A stretch of 64,000 nt of DNA from Phycisphaerae bacterium (GCA_028279405.1 JANQNU010000035.1:92042-156041); one strand, 5' to 3'. Positions 34,732 through 45,586 are shown, numbered from the stretch's first letter. Program-made: numbers and translations. The notes: generated by a model from the letters alone, not told the origin.

Positions 34732-35679
34732 CTACGCTCGTCGAGTGGACGTCGCGCGCCCCACGACCCACCCAATCAATACGCTAACGACGCCGACGCC
34801 CGCTGCGATTCCGAGGAAGATCAGAAAACGATTCGACAGCCACGCAGCGTAGTTGGGCAGGAAACCCTGCAATGCGCCTGCGATCACCGAGGCGGCAAGC
34901 GTAAGCAGCAGCAGCGCCGCCACCAGCATGCCGTCGAAAAGACCCTCACTAGGGTCGCTGACAACGACGGTGGCGGTCCGCGTTGGTGCGACCACCTGTT
35001 CTTCCTCGGCCTCTTCCTCTTGCTGTTCCTGGGCCTGCGTCGCAACGGCTGCGAGCGATGGCGCCGGCGGTGGCGGCGGTTCTTCGGCCTCAGCGGCCGG
35101 CTCCGCTTCTTCCTCGCCTGGATAGATCTCGTCCAGCAATTCGGCGCCCAAAGAGGTGTCGTCGGCCTCGCGCGTCAGGTCCAGCAGGCCCGAGCCGCTG
35201 CCGGTCCCCTCCAGCAGCGAGACCTGATCACCGCCTTCGCCGGAGGTGATCTGCGTCTTTGCCATGGGGTCGGCGTCCTCGAGTTCGTCCTCGTCGAAAA
35301 CGCCGATGCCGCCGGACGAGACGACCGTGTCGTCCTTCTTGGCCGCCGCGGGCTCGTCCTCAATTGGCTCAAGGCCGATAATGCTGGTACCGCCGGACGT
35401 GTCCACGAGTGAGGGGAGCGCGTCTTCGTCCCCGCCCGACGTATCCTCCTCGACCGATTCGAGCGTGATTTCGCCGGTGTCGCCGAGTGAGAGTGGCGGC
35501 TCGGCGTCAGGTGGTGCGCCGGCACCGCCGAGGCGGTCCACGTCCTCCGCCTTGAAGAAGATCTTGCCGGCGTCGCGGAACTCGCGCAACTCGCCGTCCC
35601 GAACGAGGTCCTTGATTTGCTCCTCGGTCTTTCCGGTCCGTTCGCAGACTTCTTCCAGCGAATAAAACGGCTTGGACAT
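34732..35679 (-). CDS. Membrane protein with N-terminal MerR-like helix-turn-helix
   Basis: 315 residues. N-terminal helix-turn-helix-like motif (YSLEEVCERTGKTEEQIKDLVRDGELREF; KIFFKAEDVDRL) as in excisionase/MerR domains. The middle is very acidic, low-complexity (Glu, Asp, Gly, Thr; about 55-235). Two membrane helices close the protein (about 250-272 and 285-308). ATG 35679 has GAGGAG upstream. Planctomycetes carry such HTH-plus-membrane proteins of unknown role. Confidence 0.75.
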   Translation of the reverse strand: MSKPFYSLEEVCERTGKTEEQIKDLVRDGELREFRDAGKIFFKAEDVDRLGGAGAPPDAEPPLSLGDTGEITLESVEEDTSGGDEDALPSLVDTSGGTSIIGLEPIEDEPAAAKKDDTVVSSGGIGVFDEDELEDADPMAKTQITSGEGGDQVSLLEGTGSGSGLLDLTREADDTSLGAELLDEIYPGEEEAEPAAEAEEPPPPPAPSLAAVATQAQEQQEEEAEEEQVVAPTRTATVVVSDPSEGLFDGMLVAALLLLTLAASVIAGALQGFLPNYAAWLSNRFLIFLGIAAGVGVVSVLIGWVVGRATSTRRA

Positions 35680-35698
35680 TCGTCGCGCTCCTCGATCG

Positions 35699-36145
35699 TC
35701 AGTCGCTGCCGCGGTCAGTCGATGACCCCGGCGTAGCATCCCGGTCCTGATTACGTTGCTTGGCCACCAGCTTCTGCACCTCGCGGAAGTCCGGCGCTGC
35801 ACAATTGAAGTCCTGAAGATATCGGTCGTACACCCAGGTGCGGGCGGCGACCAGTTGCAGTCGTCGGGTTCCTCCCTCCGGTTCCAACGCGTAGACCCAC
35901 AGGGTTCCCTGGTCGACGTCCATCATGAAGAGACCCGCCGTGTTCTGATCGAGCGGTCCGGTGAAGGCATAGACGCCGCGGGCACCGGCGCGACCGTCTT
36001 GAGCGGTGGCGGTCGGAATCAGCCGTTCCGTGCGATTCCAGAGTCCCACGGCGCAGACCGCCAGCAAGACGATGATCGCATACTGCGTCCAGTGAGGCTG
36101 GCCGCCTGGCTGCGCTGGTAATGATGGTTGTTGCTCGGGGGGCAT
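35699..36145 (-). CDS. Single-pass membrane protein, unknown function
   Basis: 148 residues. A Pro/Gln-rich start, one membrane helix (about 19-36, [17 protein letters not shown]) and a soluble domain ([30 protein letters not shown]) with a mostly beta pattern. Its gene is 19 bp upstream of the HTH membrane protein gene and probably in the same operon. The in-frame start at 36259 is too far up. Confidence 0.7.
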   Translation of the reverse strand: MPPEQQPSLPAQPGGQPHWTQYAIIVLLAVCAVGLWNRTERLIPTATAQDGRAGARGVYAFTGPLDQNTAGLFMMDVDQGTLWVYALEPEGGTRRLQLVAARTWVYDRYLQDFNCAAPDFREVQKLVAKQRNQDRDATPGSSTDRGSD

Positions 36146-36252
36146 CGCTCGTCCGCCGATCGCTCGTTCACCCGTTCCCCATTCAATGCTAGCTTTGCCG
36201 CGTCCGCGACGCAAGTGCTGTTGGACAAAGGAGGAATGTCGCTTGGCGGGGC

Positions 36253-36281
36253 TGGTCAAGCGGTTTGGCCAGGGCTATACT
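36253..36281 (+). promoter_or_regulatory. Promoter candidate upstream of rny
   Basis: TGGTCA (36253-36258), 17-bp spacer, TATACT (36276-36281). Predicted start near 36288, which gives a 260-nt leader before rny. The gap 36146-36547 is otherwise without a gene; the upstream divergent gene must start transcription within it. Confidence 0.4.
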
Positions 36282-36547
36282 TTTCCTCCAATTGGGTGAC
36301 GTTTCGGCGCCGTCGATGTCAGGGTTTTGTGAGCTTCTCGCGAAGCCGGCGCTTGGGGACGCTGTTAGAGTGCATACCGCGTGGTTTTCACACGCGATCG
36401 GGTTCATATAGTTCGGTTCGAATTAACGCCTTGCTCATACGCACCCCAGTTTGGGTGTCGCGAACCCGTCAAACTCTTCCCGCTTCCGAGCGCTCTCCGT
36501 CGCTGGCCGGTCGGGTGCCGACGACAAACATTTGCGATCGGAAGCCT

Positions 36548-38197
36548 ATGCTCCGGATACCGCTTATTCTTGCTGATACCTCGACGATTGTGATGGCGCT
36601 GGTCGGCGGCCTCGTTGTCGGTGGTGTCGCCGTTTTTGCCTGGTGCGCGCAGCAGAATCGGCGGCTGCGGGCTTCCCGTCAGGCGGAGGCCGACACGGCG
36701 ATTCGCGAGGCGCAGCATCGGGCGTCCGAAGTCCTGAAGGAGGCGGAGGTCACGGCGCAACGCAAGCTGCTCGAGACCATGGAACGCTTCGAGAAGGAGA
36801 CCGCGGAAACCCGGGCCGAACTCAAGGATTCGGAAAAGCGGATCGCGAAGCGCGAGGACAATCTCGACAAGAAGCTGGACGTCCTGACCACCAAGGAACG
36901 GAACATTGACCGAGCCGAGGAGGAGGTTGCGCGCCGCCAGGGGGAGGTCGATCGCAAGGAAGCCGATGTTGCGGACCTGTTCCAGCAGCAGAAAGACGAG
37001 TTGCTCCGGATCAGCGGCATGAATCGCGACGAGGCGCTCGCGATGTGCCTCAAGAAGTTCGAGGAAGACATCGAACGGGACGCCGGTCAGATCACCGATC
37101 GCGTCCTGACCCAGGCGGAGGAGAACGCCAAGGACCGCGCCCGTTACATAACAATCAACGCGATCCAGCGATTCGCCGCCGAACACACGTGCGAAGCCGT
37201 CGTCAGGACGATCGACGTTTCTTCGGATGACATGAAGGGTCGTATTATCGGGCGTGAAGGGCGCAACATCCGGGCGTTCGAGAAGGCCACCGGGGTGACC
37301 GTGATCGTGGATGATACGCCGGGGGTGGTGACGATCTCCTGTTTCGATCCAGTCCGCAAGCAGGTAGCGGGAATCGCGCTGGAGCGGCTGGTGCGTGACG
37401 GTCGGATTCATCCGACACGGATCGAGGACATCGTGACCGAGGTCGCGAAGGAGATCGACCAGTCGAACTCCGAGGCCGGGCGACAGGCGGCGATGGAGGC
37501 CAATGTCGTCGGCGTGAACCGCAAGGTGCTCGACGTGCTCGGCCGCCTGCAATTTCGGACCAGCTATGGCCAGAATGTGTTGCGCCACAGCATCGAGGTT
37601 GCGCACCTGTGCGGGCTGATGGCCGCGGAGCTCGGGCTGGACGAAGCGGTGGCTCGGCGAAGTGGTCTCCTGCATGACATCGGAAAAGCGATTCCGCACG
37701 ACGAAGCCGAAGGTAGCCACACCAAGACCGGTGCGGACCTGGCGCGGCGGTACAACGAGCCGGACCCGGTGCTGAACGCGATCGGCGGCCATCATGGCGA
37801 CATTCCCGCCACGCACCCGTACACACCGCTCGTCACCGCTGCGGATGCGATCAGCGCTGCCCGCCCCGGTGGTCGGCGTGAATCGGTCGAGCGCTATATC
37901 AAGCGCCTCCAGCAGCTCGAGGGAATCGCAACCGACTTCGCCGGCGTTCGCGATGCTTGGGCCATCGATGCCGGCCGCGAAATCCGCTGTATCGTGGACG
38001 CCGTGCGGATCGACGATCGGTCCTCGCTCAAGCTGGCCCGCGACATCGCGCGCAAGATCGAGGAAGAACTGGTCACGTTCCCCGGCGAGATCAAGGTCAC
38101 CGTGCTCCGTGAAGTGCGGGCGACAGAGTTCGCCATCAGCGGTCGCGGAAAGAGCGACATCGAGCGCGAGATCGAAAAGGAAGACGAAGTCATCTGA
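36548..38197 (+). CDS. rny: Ribonuclease Y
   Basis: 549 residues. N-terminal membrane helix (about 12-36), long coiled coil (about 40-190, rich in Glu, Lys, Ala), KH domain ([24 protein letters not shown], about 225-275), HD domain ([20 protein letters not shown] ... [18 protein letters not shown]). Membrane-bound endoribonuclease that starts mRNA decay. The open frame reaches to 36128, but only the ATG at 36548 gives the usual short N-terminus. Confidence 0.95.
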   Translation: MLRIPLILADTSTIVMALVGGLVVGGVAVFAWCAQQNRRLRASRQAEADTAIREAQHRASEVLKEAEVTAQRKLLETMERFEKETAETRAELKDSEKRIAKREDNLDKKLDVLTTKERNIDRAEEEVARRQGEVDRKEADVADLFQQQKDELLRISGMNRDEALAMCLKKFEEDIERDAGQITDRVLTQAEENAKDRARYITINAIQRFAAEHTCEAVVRTIDVSSDDMKGRIIGREGRNIRAFEKATGVTVIVDDTPGVVTISCFDPVRKQVAGIALERLVRDGRIHPTRIEDIVTEVAKEIDQSNSEAGRQAAMEANVVGVNRKVLDVLGRLQFRTSYGQNVLRHSIEVAHLCGLMAAELGLDEAVARRSGLLHDIGKAIPHDEAEGSHTKTGADLARRYNEPDPVLNAIGGHHGDIPATHPYTPLVTAADAISAARPGGRRESVERYIKRLQQLEGIATDFAGVRDAWAIDAGREIRCIVDAVRIDDRSSLKLARDIARKIEEELVTFPGEIKVTVLREVRATEFAISGRGKSDIEREIEKEDEVI

Positions 38198-38391
38198 CGC
38201 TCTCGTCCTCGCGAGCAGAATTCGCGGCCAGCGCAAGATCCAGTGGGGGCAACCTTCGATTAGATACGGCAGTCGTTCGGCGGCCCGAACGATGACGTTT
38301 CGAGGATCGGATGCGCGGACGAGCACGCCCGTGCGCTCCGAGCAGGGCAGACGTTCGCAAGCCACAATCGCGGCGCGGGTTGCTTGGTCGG

Positions 38392-41300
38392 CTATGCCGT
38401 TAGGACTTCAGCGCCGCGCGGACCGACGCAAACGACGTTTTCCGGACCGACCAGGTCGCGCAGCGCGGCGAGTGTGGCGTCATCCGGGCGAACGTGGACC
38501 TCGCCGCAACGAATCGTGGCGATGTAGCCATCCTGCGTCTCGACCTCGATGTACAACGGGCATCGCCCGCGGGCCCCGCGGCATACGTCATGGATGCGTT
38601 CAAGGTCCGTCGGGGTGTGAACGCCACGCGCCATTCGAAGTACGATGCTGATGGCGAATTCCTGTCGGGCGTCGCTGATGGGGATGATGCGCTCGGCGCG
38701 AATACTGGGGTCCTCGCGACGTGTGTCGATCGTGCCTTCGATGAAGACGACCTGATCGGGCTTGATCAAGCTGGCTTCCTCGGCCTCCAGGCGGTCCGGA
38801 AACACGACCGCTTCGACCGAGCCCTCGAAGTCCTCGAAGGTCAGGACGAGGATCTTCTTGCCCGCGCTGCGGCCCTGTTTGATCGCGACCGGACGGATCT
38901 TCGAGATCAGCCCGCCGAGTCGCACGCTCGGGCCGTTGTTTCGTCCGTTGCGCTCCCCGTCGGAAGCACTGACCCCGGCCAGGCCCGCTGTGGTGGTCGT
39001 GCTGAAATAGCGGACCAGCTGTTCGTATTGCGTCAACGGATGCCGGGTGATGAAGAATCCGAGCGTCGCCTTCTCGTAAGCGAGCATCTCGGTGTCCGAC
39101 CACTCGTGCGCCGGGATGGGCGGCGGCGGCGCTTCGCTCCCGTTGGCGAAATCGTCGAACATATTGAGCTGACCGGATCGCGCGTCACTTTGCGCACGCT
39201 GTCCGAACTCGATCGCGCCCTCGACGATCTCCATCAGCGCGCGGCGCATGGCCCCCGTGCTGTCGAAGGCACCGGCTTTGATCAGGTTCTCGATCACAGC
39301 CTTGTTCACGGCCGAGAGATTGACGCGTTCACAGAAGTCGTACAGGTCGCGGAAACGCCCGTTTTCCTTACGCGCCTGGAGGATCGCGTCGACTGCCTTC
39401 TGGCCGACGCCGTTGATCGCAGTAAGCCCGAAACGAATCTGGCCGCGCTGCGCCGCTGCGTCGTCCGTACGGGATTTGCGGTAGACGACCGTGAATTCCG
39501 AGCCGCTCTCGTTGACATCCGGCGGCAGCACCGGGATGCCGACGCTCCCGTCCGGCTGACGAAGACGCTTGCACTCTTCGATGTACTCCGCGACCTTGTC
39601 GGTATTGCTGCTCTCATACGTCAGCAGCGCGGCCACGAACTCGACCGGGTAGTAGGTCTTGAGATACGCAGTCTGGAACGCGACAACCGCATATCCGGTC
39701 GAATGCGCCTTGTTGAAGGCATATCCGCCAAACTTCAGGATGTCTTCGAAGATCTGCTCCGCCGTCTCGCGTTTGACGCCGTTCTTTTCGCTGCCCTCGA
39801 GGAAAGGACCGCGTTCGGCGTTGATCATGGCCTCCTTCTTCTTGGAGATCGCCTTGGCGAGCCGAAACGCGCGGCGCAGCGGAACGTCGCCGAGCCGGTT
39901 GACCAGCCGCGAGACCTGTTCCTGATAGACCATGATTCCGTAGGTTTCCGTCAGGACTTCGGTCATCGTGGAGTGCGGCGTGGTCCAGTGCTTTCCGTGC
40001 TTGCGTGCGACGTACTCGTCGATGTACTCCATTGGCCCCGGCCGGTAGAGGGCATTGGCCGCGATCAGGTCTTCGATGCGGTTGGGCCGCATTTTCATCA
40101 GCACGTCGCGCATGCCGCCCGATTCAAACTGAAAGATGCCGCGCGTTTCGCCGCGGGTGAGCAGCGCGTAGACGTTGGGGTCGGTCAGATCGAGGCCGTC
40201 GACATCGATCTCGATGCCGTGTAACTCGCGCACCAGACGACAGGCGTGATCGATCTGCGTCAACGTTCGCAGACCGAGGAAGTCCATTTTCAGCAGGCCG
40301 ACCTTCTCGACTGTCGGCCCCTCGAACTGCGTGGTTGCGTCCTTGGCGTCAGCTTGCTTGTGCAGCGGAACCAGTGTGTCCAGCGGGACGTCGGCGACGA
40401 CCACCCCCGCCGCATGGACCGAGGCGTGGCGGGCCATGCCTTCGAGCTTGCGCGCGACCTCAATCACTTTGGCGATCGTGCGATCCTCTTGCGTCAGCCG
40501 TTTCAGCTCGGGTTCGCGCTCGAGGGCCTTGTCGATCGTCATCTTCAGCTCTTCGGGAACGAGCTTGGCGACGCGGTCGGCGGTCGCGAGATCGACTTCG
40601 AGGACCCGGCAGATGTCGCGAATCGCGGCCCGCGGTTTGAGCCGGCCGAATGTGATGATTTGCGCGACGTGGCCGTACTTCTGCCGGACATAGTCGATCA
40701 CTTCGGCGCGACGTTCCATGCAGATATCGACATCGATGTCGGGCATCTCGTCGCGCTCGGGGTCCATGAACCGTTCGAAATAGAGTCCGTAGTGGATCGG
40801 GTCGACGTTGCTGATCTCGAGGCAGTAGCCAACTACCGTGCTGCAGCCGCTGCCTCGCGTGTTGACCGGGATCCCGCTGCGCTTCGCGAAGTTGACGAAG
40901 TCCCAGACGATCAGGAAATAGCCTGAGAAGCCCTTGTCACCGATCACGCCGAGTTCATAGTCGATTCTCGCGCGCAGCTCGTCGTCGATATCGGTGTAAC
41001 GATTGCCCGCACCCTCGTAGACCAGTTCGCGGAGATAGTCGTCCGCCGTCTTCTTGCCCGGTGGTTCGAACTTGGGGGCAAAACGCTGCGTGAAGTCGAA
41101 CTCCACATTGCACATGTCCGCGACGCGCAGCGTGTTCTCGATCGAATCGCGGTACTCGGGCAGCGCCGTGAGCATCTCGTCGCCCGATTTCAGGTAGAAC
41201 TGGTCCGACTCGAACTTGAACCGGTTCTCATCGCTGACCTTGGCCCGGGTTGAAATGCAGCAGAGGATATCGTGGGCCTCGACGTCGTCGTCTGACAGGT

Positions 41301-41943
41301 AGTGCACGTCGTTGGTCGCGATGGTCGCGACCCCGAGGCGGTTGGCGAGATCGACCAGTTCCGGATTGAGGGTCTTTTGTTCTTCAATGCCGTGGTTCTG
41401 TAGCTCGATGAAGAACCGATCCGGCCCGAAGATCTCGAGAAACGTCTCGGCGACCGCTTTGGCGCTCTTCGCGTCGCGGCGCATGAACTCCTGCGGAATC
41501 TCGCCGCCGAGGCAGGTGCTCGTGCAGATCAGTCCGTCCGAAAATTGCCGCAACACTTCCTTGTCGATTCGCGGCTTATAGTAGAACCCTTCGAGATAGC
41601 CGATGCTCGTCAGCTTCATCAGATTTCGGTACCCGGTCAGATCCTGGGCGAGCAGCAGTTGGTGAAACGCGGAGTCCTTGCCGGGGCCACCCTCGCGTTC
41701 GCGTCGATCACGCGGTGCGAGGTAGAGCTCACAGCCGATGATGGGCTTGATCCCCGCTTGCGTGCAGGCTTCGAAGAACTCGATCGCGCCGAACATATTG
41801 CCGTGGTCGCTGATCGCCAACGCCGGCATGCCGAGTTCCTTGGCCCGTGCAACCGTTTTTGCAATGCGACATGCGCCATCCAGCAGCGAGTATTCCGTGT
41901 GCAGGTGCAGGTGAACGAAGTTGATGGGCTTCGAATCGGTCAT
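38392..41943 (-). CDS. dnaE: DNA polymerase III subunit alpha
   Basis: 1183 residues. N-terminal PHP domain (FVHLHLHTEYSLLDGACRI), palm with PDIDVDICMERR catalytic Asp pair, helix-hairpin-helix (FGLTAINGVGQKAVDAIL), C-terminal OB fold (GGLISKIRPVAIKQGRSAGKK). Replicative polymerase of the DnaE1 type. ATG 41943 (MTDSKPI) fits the family; the longer open frame upstream has no PHP features. Convergent with rny; 38198-38391 shows no gene. Confidence 0.96.
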   Translation of the reverse strand: MTDSKPINFVHLHLHTEYSLLDGACRIAKTVARAKELGMPALAISDHGNMFGAIEFFEACTQAGIKPIIGCELYLAPRDRREREGGPGKDSAFHQLLLAQDLTGYRNLMKLTSIGYLEGFYYKPRIDKEVLRQFSDGLICTSTCLGGEIPQEFMRRDAKSAKAVAETFLEIFGPDRFFIELQNHGIEEQKTLNPELVDLANRLGVATIATNDVHYLSDDDVEAHDILCCISTRAKVSDENRFKFESDQFYLKSGDEMLTALPEYRDSIENTLRVADMCNVEFDFTQRFAPKFEPPGKKTADDYLRELVYEGAGNRYTDIDDELRARIDYELGVIGDKGFSGYFLIVWDFVNFAKRSGIPVNTRGSGCSTVVGYCLEISNVDPIHYGLYFERFMDPERDEMPDIDVDICMERRAEVIDYVRQKYGHVAQIITFGRLKPRAAIRDICRVLEVDLATADRVAKLVPEELKMTIDKALEREPELKRLTQEDRTIAKVIEVARKLEGMARHASVHAAGVVVADVPLDTLVPLHKQADAKDATTQFEGPTVEKVGLLKMDFLGLRTLTQIDHACRLVRELHGIEIDVDGLDLTDPNVYALLTRGETRGIFQFESGGMRDVLMKMRPNRIEDLIAANALYRPGPMEYIDEYVARKHGKHWTTPHSTMTEVLTETYGIMVYQEQVSRLVNRLGDVPLRRAFRLAKAISKKKEAMINAERGPFLEGSEKNGVKRETAEQIFEDILKFGGYAFNKAHSTGYAVVAFQTAYLKTYYPVEFVAALLTYESSNTDKVAEYIEECKRLRQPDGSVGIPVLPPDVNESGSEFTVVYRKSRTDDAAAQRGQIRFGLTAINGVGQKAVDAILQARKENGRFRDLYDFCERVNLSAVNKAVIENLIKAGAFDSTGAMRRALMEIVEGAIEFGQRAQSDARSGQLNMFDDFANGSEAPPPPIPAHEWSDTEMLAYEKATLGFFITRHPLTQYEQLVRYFSTTTTAGLAGVSASDGERNGRNNGPSVRLGGLISKIRPVAIKQGRSAGKKILVLTFEDFEGSVEAVVFPDRLEAEEASLIKPDQVVFIEGTIDTRREDPSIRAERIIPISDARQEFAISIVLRMARGVHTPTDLERIHDVCRGARGRCPLYIEVETQDGYIATIRCGEVHVRPDDATLAALRDLVGPENVVCVGPRGAEVLTA

Positions 41944-42218
41944 CGCTGCGCGCTCCGCATTGGCTCCACGTTTCCAGCGCGATCGTAAGACGCCGGCGGG
42001 TGCACTGCAACGCGATCGAGTCGCCACTCGGCGCGCCCCCGGTCGCCAAACCGGGGCGTGAGCGGCGGTTGCGCGCTGGGGCGCGCGTCGGCGATTTTTC
42101 CCCGGCATACCGACCCCGGGCCCGCACGCCCGCGCGCCCCGCCATTTTCGGCTACGATAGGGGTTCGGCGCGAAGTGGCCGCGCCATCTCCGTGACGAGG
42201 CTGCAAGAAAGGCAATGC

Positions 42219-43247
42219 ATGCGTACGCCGGTCGTTTTGATCACGGGCGCCAACGGCGAAATGGGGCACGGACTTATCGAGCACTTCCGCAGGCAGCGGT
42301 CACACCGCCTGGTGGCCCTCGATCTCAAACCACTGGACGCCGCGTTGCAGCCGTATTGCGAAGCGGCGATCGTGGGCGACATCCTCGACCAGGACCTGCT
42401 GCAGCGTCTGATCAGCGAGTTCGAAATCCATGAGATCTATCACCTGGCGGCGCTGCTGAGCACGCGCGCGGAGTACACGCCCGCAATCGCGCATCGCGTC
42501 AACGTCGAGGGCACGCTGAACCTGCTCAATCTGGCCCACGAACAAAGCCGCTGGCACGGTCGTCCGGTCAAGTTCCTGTTTCCCAGCTCGATCGCGGCGT
42601 ATGGCATCACCAATGTGGAGACCAAGGCCGTTGCCGGGCGCGTCCGCGAGAGCGAGTGGAATTTCCCGACGACGATGTACGGCTGTAACAAGCTCTATTG
42701 CGAACAGCTCGGGCGGTACTTCACGCTGCACTACCGTCAGTTGGCGGCCGATCGCCACCCGAGCGGCGTGGACTTTCGCGCGATCCGCTTCCCGGGGTTG
42801 ATCAGTGCCGTGACCATGCCCACCGGCGGAACCAGTGACTACGCTCCGGAGATGTTGCATGCCGCTGCCCAGAACCGGCCGTATGCCTGTTTCGTCGAGG
42901 AGTCGGCCCAGCTTCCGTTCATGGCCATGCCCGATGCCGTCAAGGCACTGATCAAGCTCGCCGAGGCCCAAGCCGAACGGCTGACTCAGCGTGTCTACAA
43001 TATCAACGCGTTCAGCGTTACGGCCGGTGAGGTTCGTGAGCGTGTGCTGCGGGCGTTTCCCGATGCGCGCATCACTTTCGATCCTGATCCGCCGCGTTCG
43101 GCGATCGTTGCCACCTGGCCCGGCGAGGTCGACGATCACCCGGCACGGCGCGATTGGGGCTGGGAACCGGACTATACGATCGATCGGGCCTTTGACGAGT
43201 ACCTGTTGCCGACCATCACGAAATACTACGAGACGCAACGTTCATAG
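42219..43247 (+). CDS. NAD-dependent epimerase, L-threonine 3-dehydrogenase-like
   Basis: 342 residues. Rossmann motif LITGANGEMGHG, SSIAAYG and catalytic Tyr-Lys in MYGCNKLYCEQLG, then RAIRFPGLISAVTMPTGGTSDYAPEML. The segments from SSIAAYG to GGTSDYA match epimerase-type threonine dehydrogenases, which oxidise L-threonine to 2-amino-3-ketobutyrate. ATG 42219 is preceded by AGAAAGGCAA. The downstream esterase follows by 18 bp. Confidence 0.86.
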   Translation: MRTPVVLITGANGEMGHGLIEHFRRQRSHRLVALDLKPLDAALQPYCEAAIVGDILDQDLLQRLISEFEIHEIYHLAALLSTRAEYTPAIAHRVNVEGTLNLLNLAHEQSRWHGRPVKFLFPSSIAAYGITNVETKAVAGRVRESEWNFPTTMYGCNKLYCEQLGRYFTLHYRQLAADRHPSGVDFRAIRFPGLISAVTMPTGGTSDYAPEMLHAAAQNRPYACFVEESAQLPFMAMPDAVKALIKLAEAQAERLTQRVYNINAFSVTAGEVRERVLRAFPDARITFDPDPPRSAIVATWPGEVDDHPARRDWGWEPDYTIDRAFDEYLLPTITKYYETQRS

Positions 43248-43265
43248 CGACCCCAGGAAGCGCGT

Positions 43266-44030
43266 ATGACCTTCAATTCGATCGGAATCATGTTCCTGTT
43301 TGGTGCTCTGACGGCGCAGACGTCGACGCCGCCTGCGGATAGTGGGGCCGCGCCCGTCGCCGACACAGGCTTTCTCTACAAGACCGTCACGTCCGATGAG
43401 CGCGAGTACGCTTATTGCGTCTACGTTCCTCCGGAGTACGACCCGGTAAGGCCTTGGCCCACGATCCTGTTCCTGCACGGTTCCGGCGAGCGCGGCAGCG
43501 ATGGTTTTTTGCACACGGACGTCGGCATCGCGCGCACCTTGCGGCGAAACCGCAAGATGATTCCGGCGATCGTCGTCATGCCGCAGTGCGTTCGGGGAGG
43601 CACCTGGACCCAACCGGCAATGGCGACCATGGCGCTGCGCTGCCTTGAGGATGTATCACGTCATTATCACGTCGATCACGATCGTCTGTATCTGACCGGG
43701 CTCTCGCTCGGCGGCGGCGGCGTGTGGTATCTCGCGGCGCGCGTGCCCACGGCCTGGGCGGCGATTGTTCCCGTTTGCGCAATTCCCGGCGACGCCGCTG
43801 CGGCTGGCCGAATTGCTCCAATTCCCTGCTGGGCGTTTCATGGCGAGAAGGACGATCGCGTCCCCGTCGGCGCTACGCGGACCATGATCGACGCCCTGAA
43901 ATCTGCGGGCGGGAAGCCACGCTACACCGAGTACCCCGGCGGAAACCACTTCATCTGGAATCGCGTGTACGACGATCGGCAGTTATGGCGCTGGCTCTTC
44001 GAACAACGCCGCGCGAAACGAGGCGAGTGA
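43266..44030 (+). CDS. Alpha/beta-hydrolase esterase, exported
   Basis: 254 residues. Short hydrophobic N-terminus (about 1-18), probable signal peptide. Nucleophile Ser in TGLSLGGGGVW (GxSxG), acid Asp in HGEKDDRVPV, His in GGNHFIWNRVY; the PTILFLHGSGERGSDG strand gives the oxyanion. The layout matches the dienelactone hydrolase/LpqC-PHB depolymerase-like group of carboxylesterases. Substrate unknown. Confidence 0.85.
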   Translation: MTFNSIGIMFLFGALTAQTSTPPADSGAAPVADTGFLYKTVTSDEREYAYCVYVPPEYDPVRPWPTILFLHGSGERGSDGFLHTDVGIARTLRRNRKMIPAIVVMPQCVRGGTWTQPAMATMALRCLEDVSRHYHVDHDRLYLTGLSLGGGGVWYLAARVPTAWAAIVPVCAIPGDAAAAGRIAPIPCWAFHGEKDDRVPVGATRTMIDALKSAGGKPRYTEYPGGNHFIWNRVYDDRQLWRWLFEQRRAKRGE

Positions 44031-44092
44031 CGTGATGTCCGTTCGTGCAAACGCCCGTGCGTAACGCAAACGCGAGCGGAAACGAACGTCCC

Positions 44093-45586
44093 CTAGAACT
44101 CGAGTCCGCCGCGGCGCGGCTTCGACTTCTTTCGGGTCGCGGTTGGCGCCGCTGAGGTGTCGGCCTCGGCCGAAAGCGACGTTCCACTCTTCATCGAGAG
44201 CGAGATCCGCCGATTCTCCTTGTCGACACTCTTGACGCGGACCTGTACAACGTCGCCGGGCTTGCAGACCTGTGTCACGCGGTGTACCGGCTTGTCGCTC
44301 AGCTCGGAGATGTGAACCAGCCCGTCGACGCCTTCTTCTAGTTGAATGAACGCGCCGAACTCTGCGATTCGCGCCACCGCGCCGCTGACCGTTGCGCCCT
44401 CCTGATAACGCTGCTCGACCGTGTTCCACGGATCTTCCGAGAGCGCCTTCAGGCTCAGCGTGAGCTTCTGCTTCTCCGGATCGATCGCGATTAGCGCGAC
44501 GCGAACCGAGTCGCCTTCCTTGAGGATCTCCTTGGGATGATGGACGCGTTGCGTCCAGCTCATCTCGCTGACCGGTACGAGCCCCTCGACACCGGGCTCC
44601 AACTCGACGAAGGCGCCGAAGTTCATCAGTCGAACGACGCGTCCGTCCAGTGTGGCACCCACTGCGTATTTGGACGGGACCAGTTCCCAGGGATCCTGCT
44701 GCATCTGCTTGAGGCCCAGGGAGATGCGGCCCTGCTCGCGATCGATCTTCAGCACGCGAACGCGAACTTCCTCATTGACCTTGACCACTTCTTTGGGGCT
44801 GCGGATGCGCCCGTAGCTCATGTCGCTGATGTGCAGCAGGCCGTCAATGCCGCCGAGATCGACGAACGCTCCGAAGCTGGCGAGCCGCCGAACGACCCCG
44901 GTTCGCTCCTCGCCTTCCTTGAGTTCCGTCAGGGTGTGCTCGCGCTGGACCGCCTGTTCGCGCTCCAGCACCCGACGCCGGCTGAGAATCAGGCTCTTGC
45001 CGCGCCGGTTGACCTCGGTCACTTCGCTTTCGAGCCAATGGTTGATGAACGGTGCGAAGTCTTCGTGTCGCTCGACGTCGACCTGACTCTTGGGCATGAA
45101 GCAGCGGATCCCGTGGACGCGCAGTTCGAGGCCGCCGATATTGGTGCCGGTGACTTTCGCTTTGACGACGTCGCCGACCTTGACACTGTCGAGATCGGTC
45201 TCGACCAGGGTCTCCTCGAGCGACAAGCGCATCAAGCCGGACTCGTGATCGAAGCCGTGCGGGACGAATTGCATCGTCGCGCCCTTGATTGGCGGCTCGT
45301 CGGGATCGAACTCGTCCAGCGCGATGACACCTTCGCTCTTGCCGCCGATGTCCACGAAGACGTCGACACCGCGGACGTCGATGATCGTTCCGGAAATGCG
45401 ACTCTGGGCCGGGGCATGCCCGTGGCCGTGGCCATGCCCATGGCGCTGACCTCTCTCGTGTCGGGCGGTAGCCGGCGGATCGCTACGGGCCACGCGCTCG
45501 AGGTCTTCCGAGGAGAGGTTACCAACCGCTTCCTCAAGCTGCTGCTTCAGTTCCGCATCGTCAATGTCATGAGGATCGATGGACAC
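44093..45586 (-). CDS. rpsA: 30S ribosomal protein S1
   Basis: 497 residues. After an acidic N-terminus come about five S1/OB domains: ISGTIIDVRGVDVFVDIGGKS, VKAKVTGTNIGGLELRVHGI, RTGVVRRLASFGAFVDLGGIDGLLHIS, LDGRVVRLMNFGAFVELEPGVEGL and VSGAVARIAEFGAFIQLEEGVDGL. S1 brings mRNA to the 30S. Odd: a His-Gly repeat (HGHGHGHGHAP, about residues 49-59) before the first domain. A promoter is predicted at 45635-45664. Confidence 0.92.
   Translation of the reverse strand: MSIDPHDIDDAELKQQLEEAVGNLSSEDLERVARSDPPATARHERGQRHGHGHGHGHAPAQSRISGTIIDVRGVDVFVDIGGKSEGVIALDEFDPDEPPIKGATMQFVPHGFDHESGLMRLSLEETLVETDLDSVKVGDVVKAKVTGTNIGGLELRVHGIRCFMPKSQVDVERHEDFAPFINHWLESEVTEVNRRGKSLILSRRRVLEREQAVQREHTLTELKEGEERTGVVRRLASFGAFVDLGGIDGLLHISDMSYGRIRSPKEVVKVNEEVRVRVLKIDREQGRISLGLKQMQQDPWELVPSKYAVGATLDGRVVRLMNFGAFVELEPGVEGLVPVSEMSWTQRVHHPKEILKEGDSVRVALIAIDPEKQKLTLSLKALSEDPWNTVEQRYQEGATVSGAVARIAEFGAFIQLEEGVDGLVHISELSDKPVHRVTQVCKPGDVVQVRVKSVDKENRRISLSMKSGTSLSAEADTSAAPTATRKKSKPRRGGLEF

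Noticed and set aside
38198..38391. Possible RNA gene between rny and dnaE
   Set aside because: No tRNA-like arms, no promoter and no clear terminator could be seen.
38494..40926. Plus-strand open frames opposite dnaE (576 and 226 codons)
   Set aside because: They are antisense to the conserved dnaE coding sequence and rich in Arg, Asp and Val; no protein family features are seen.
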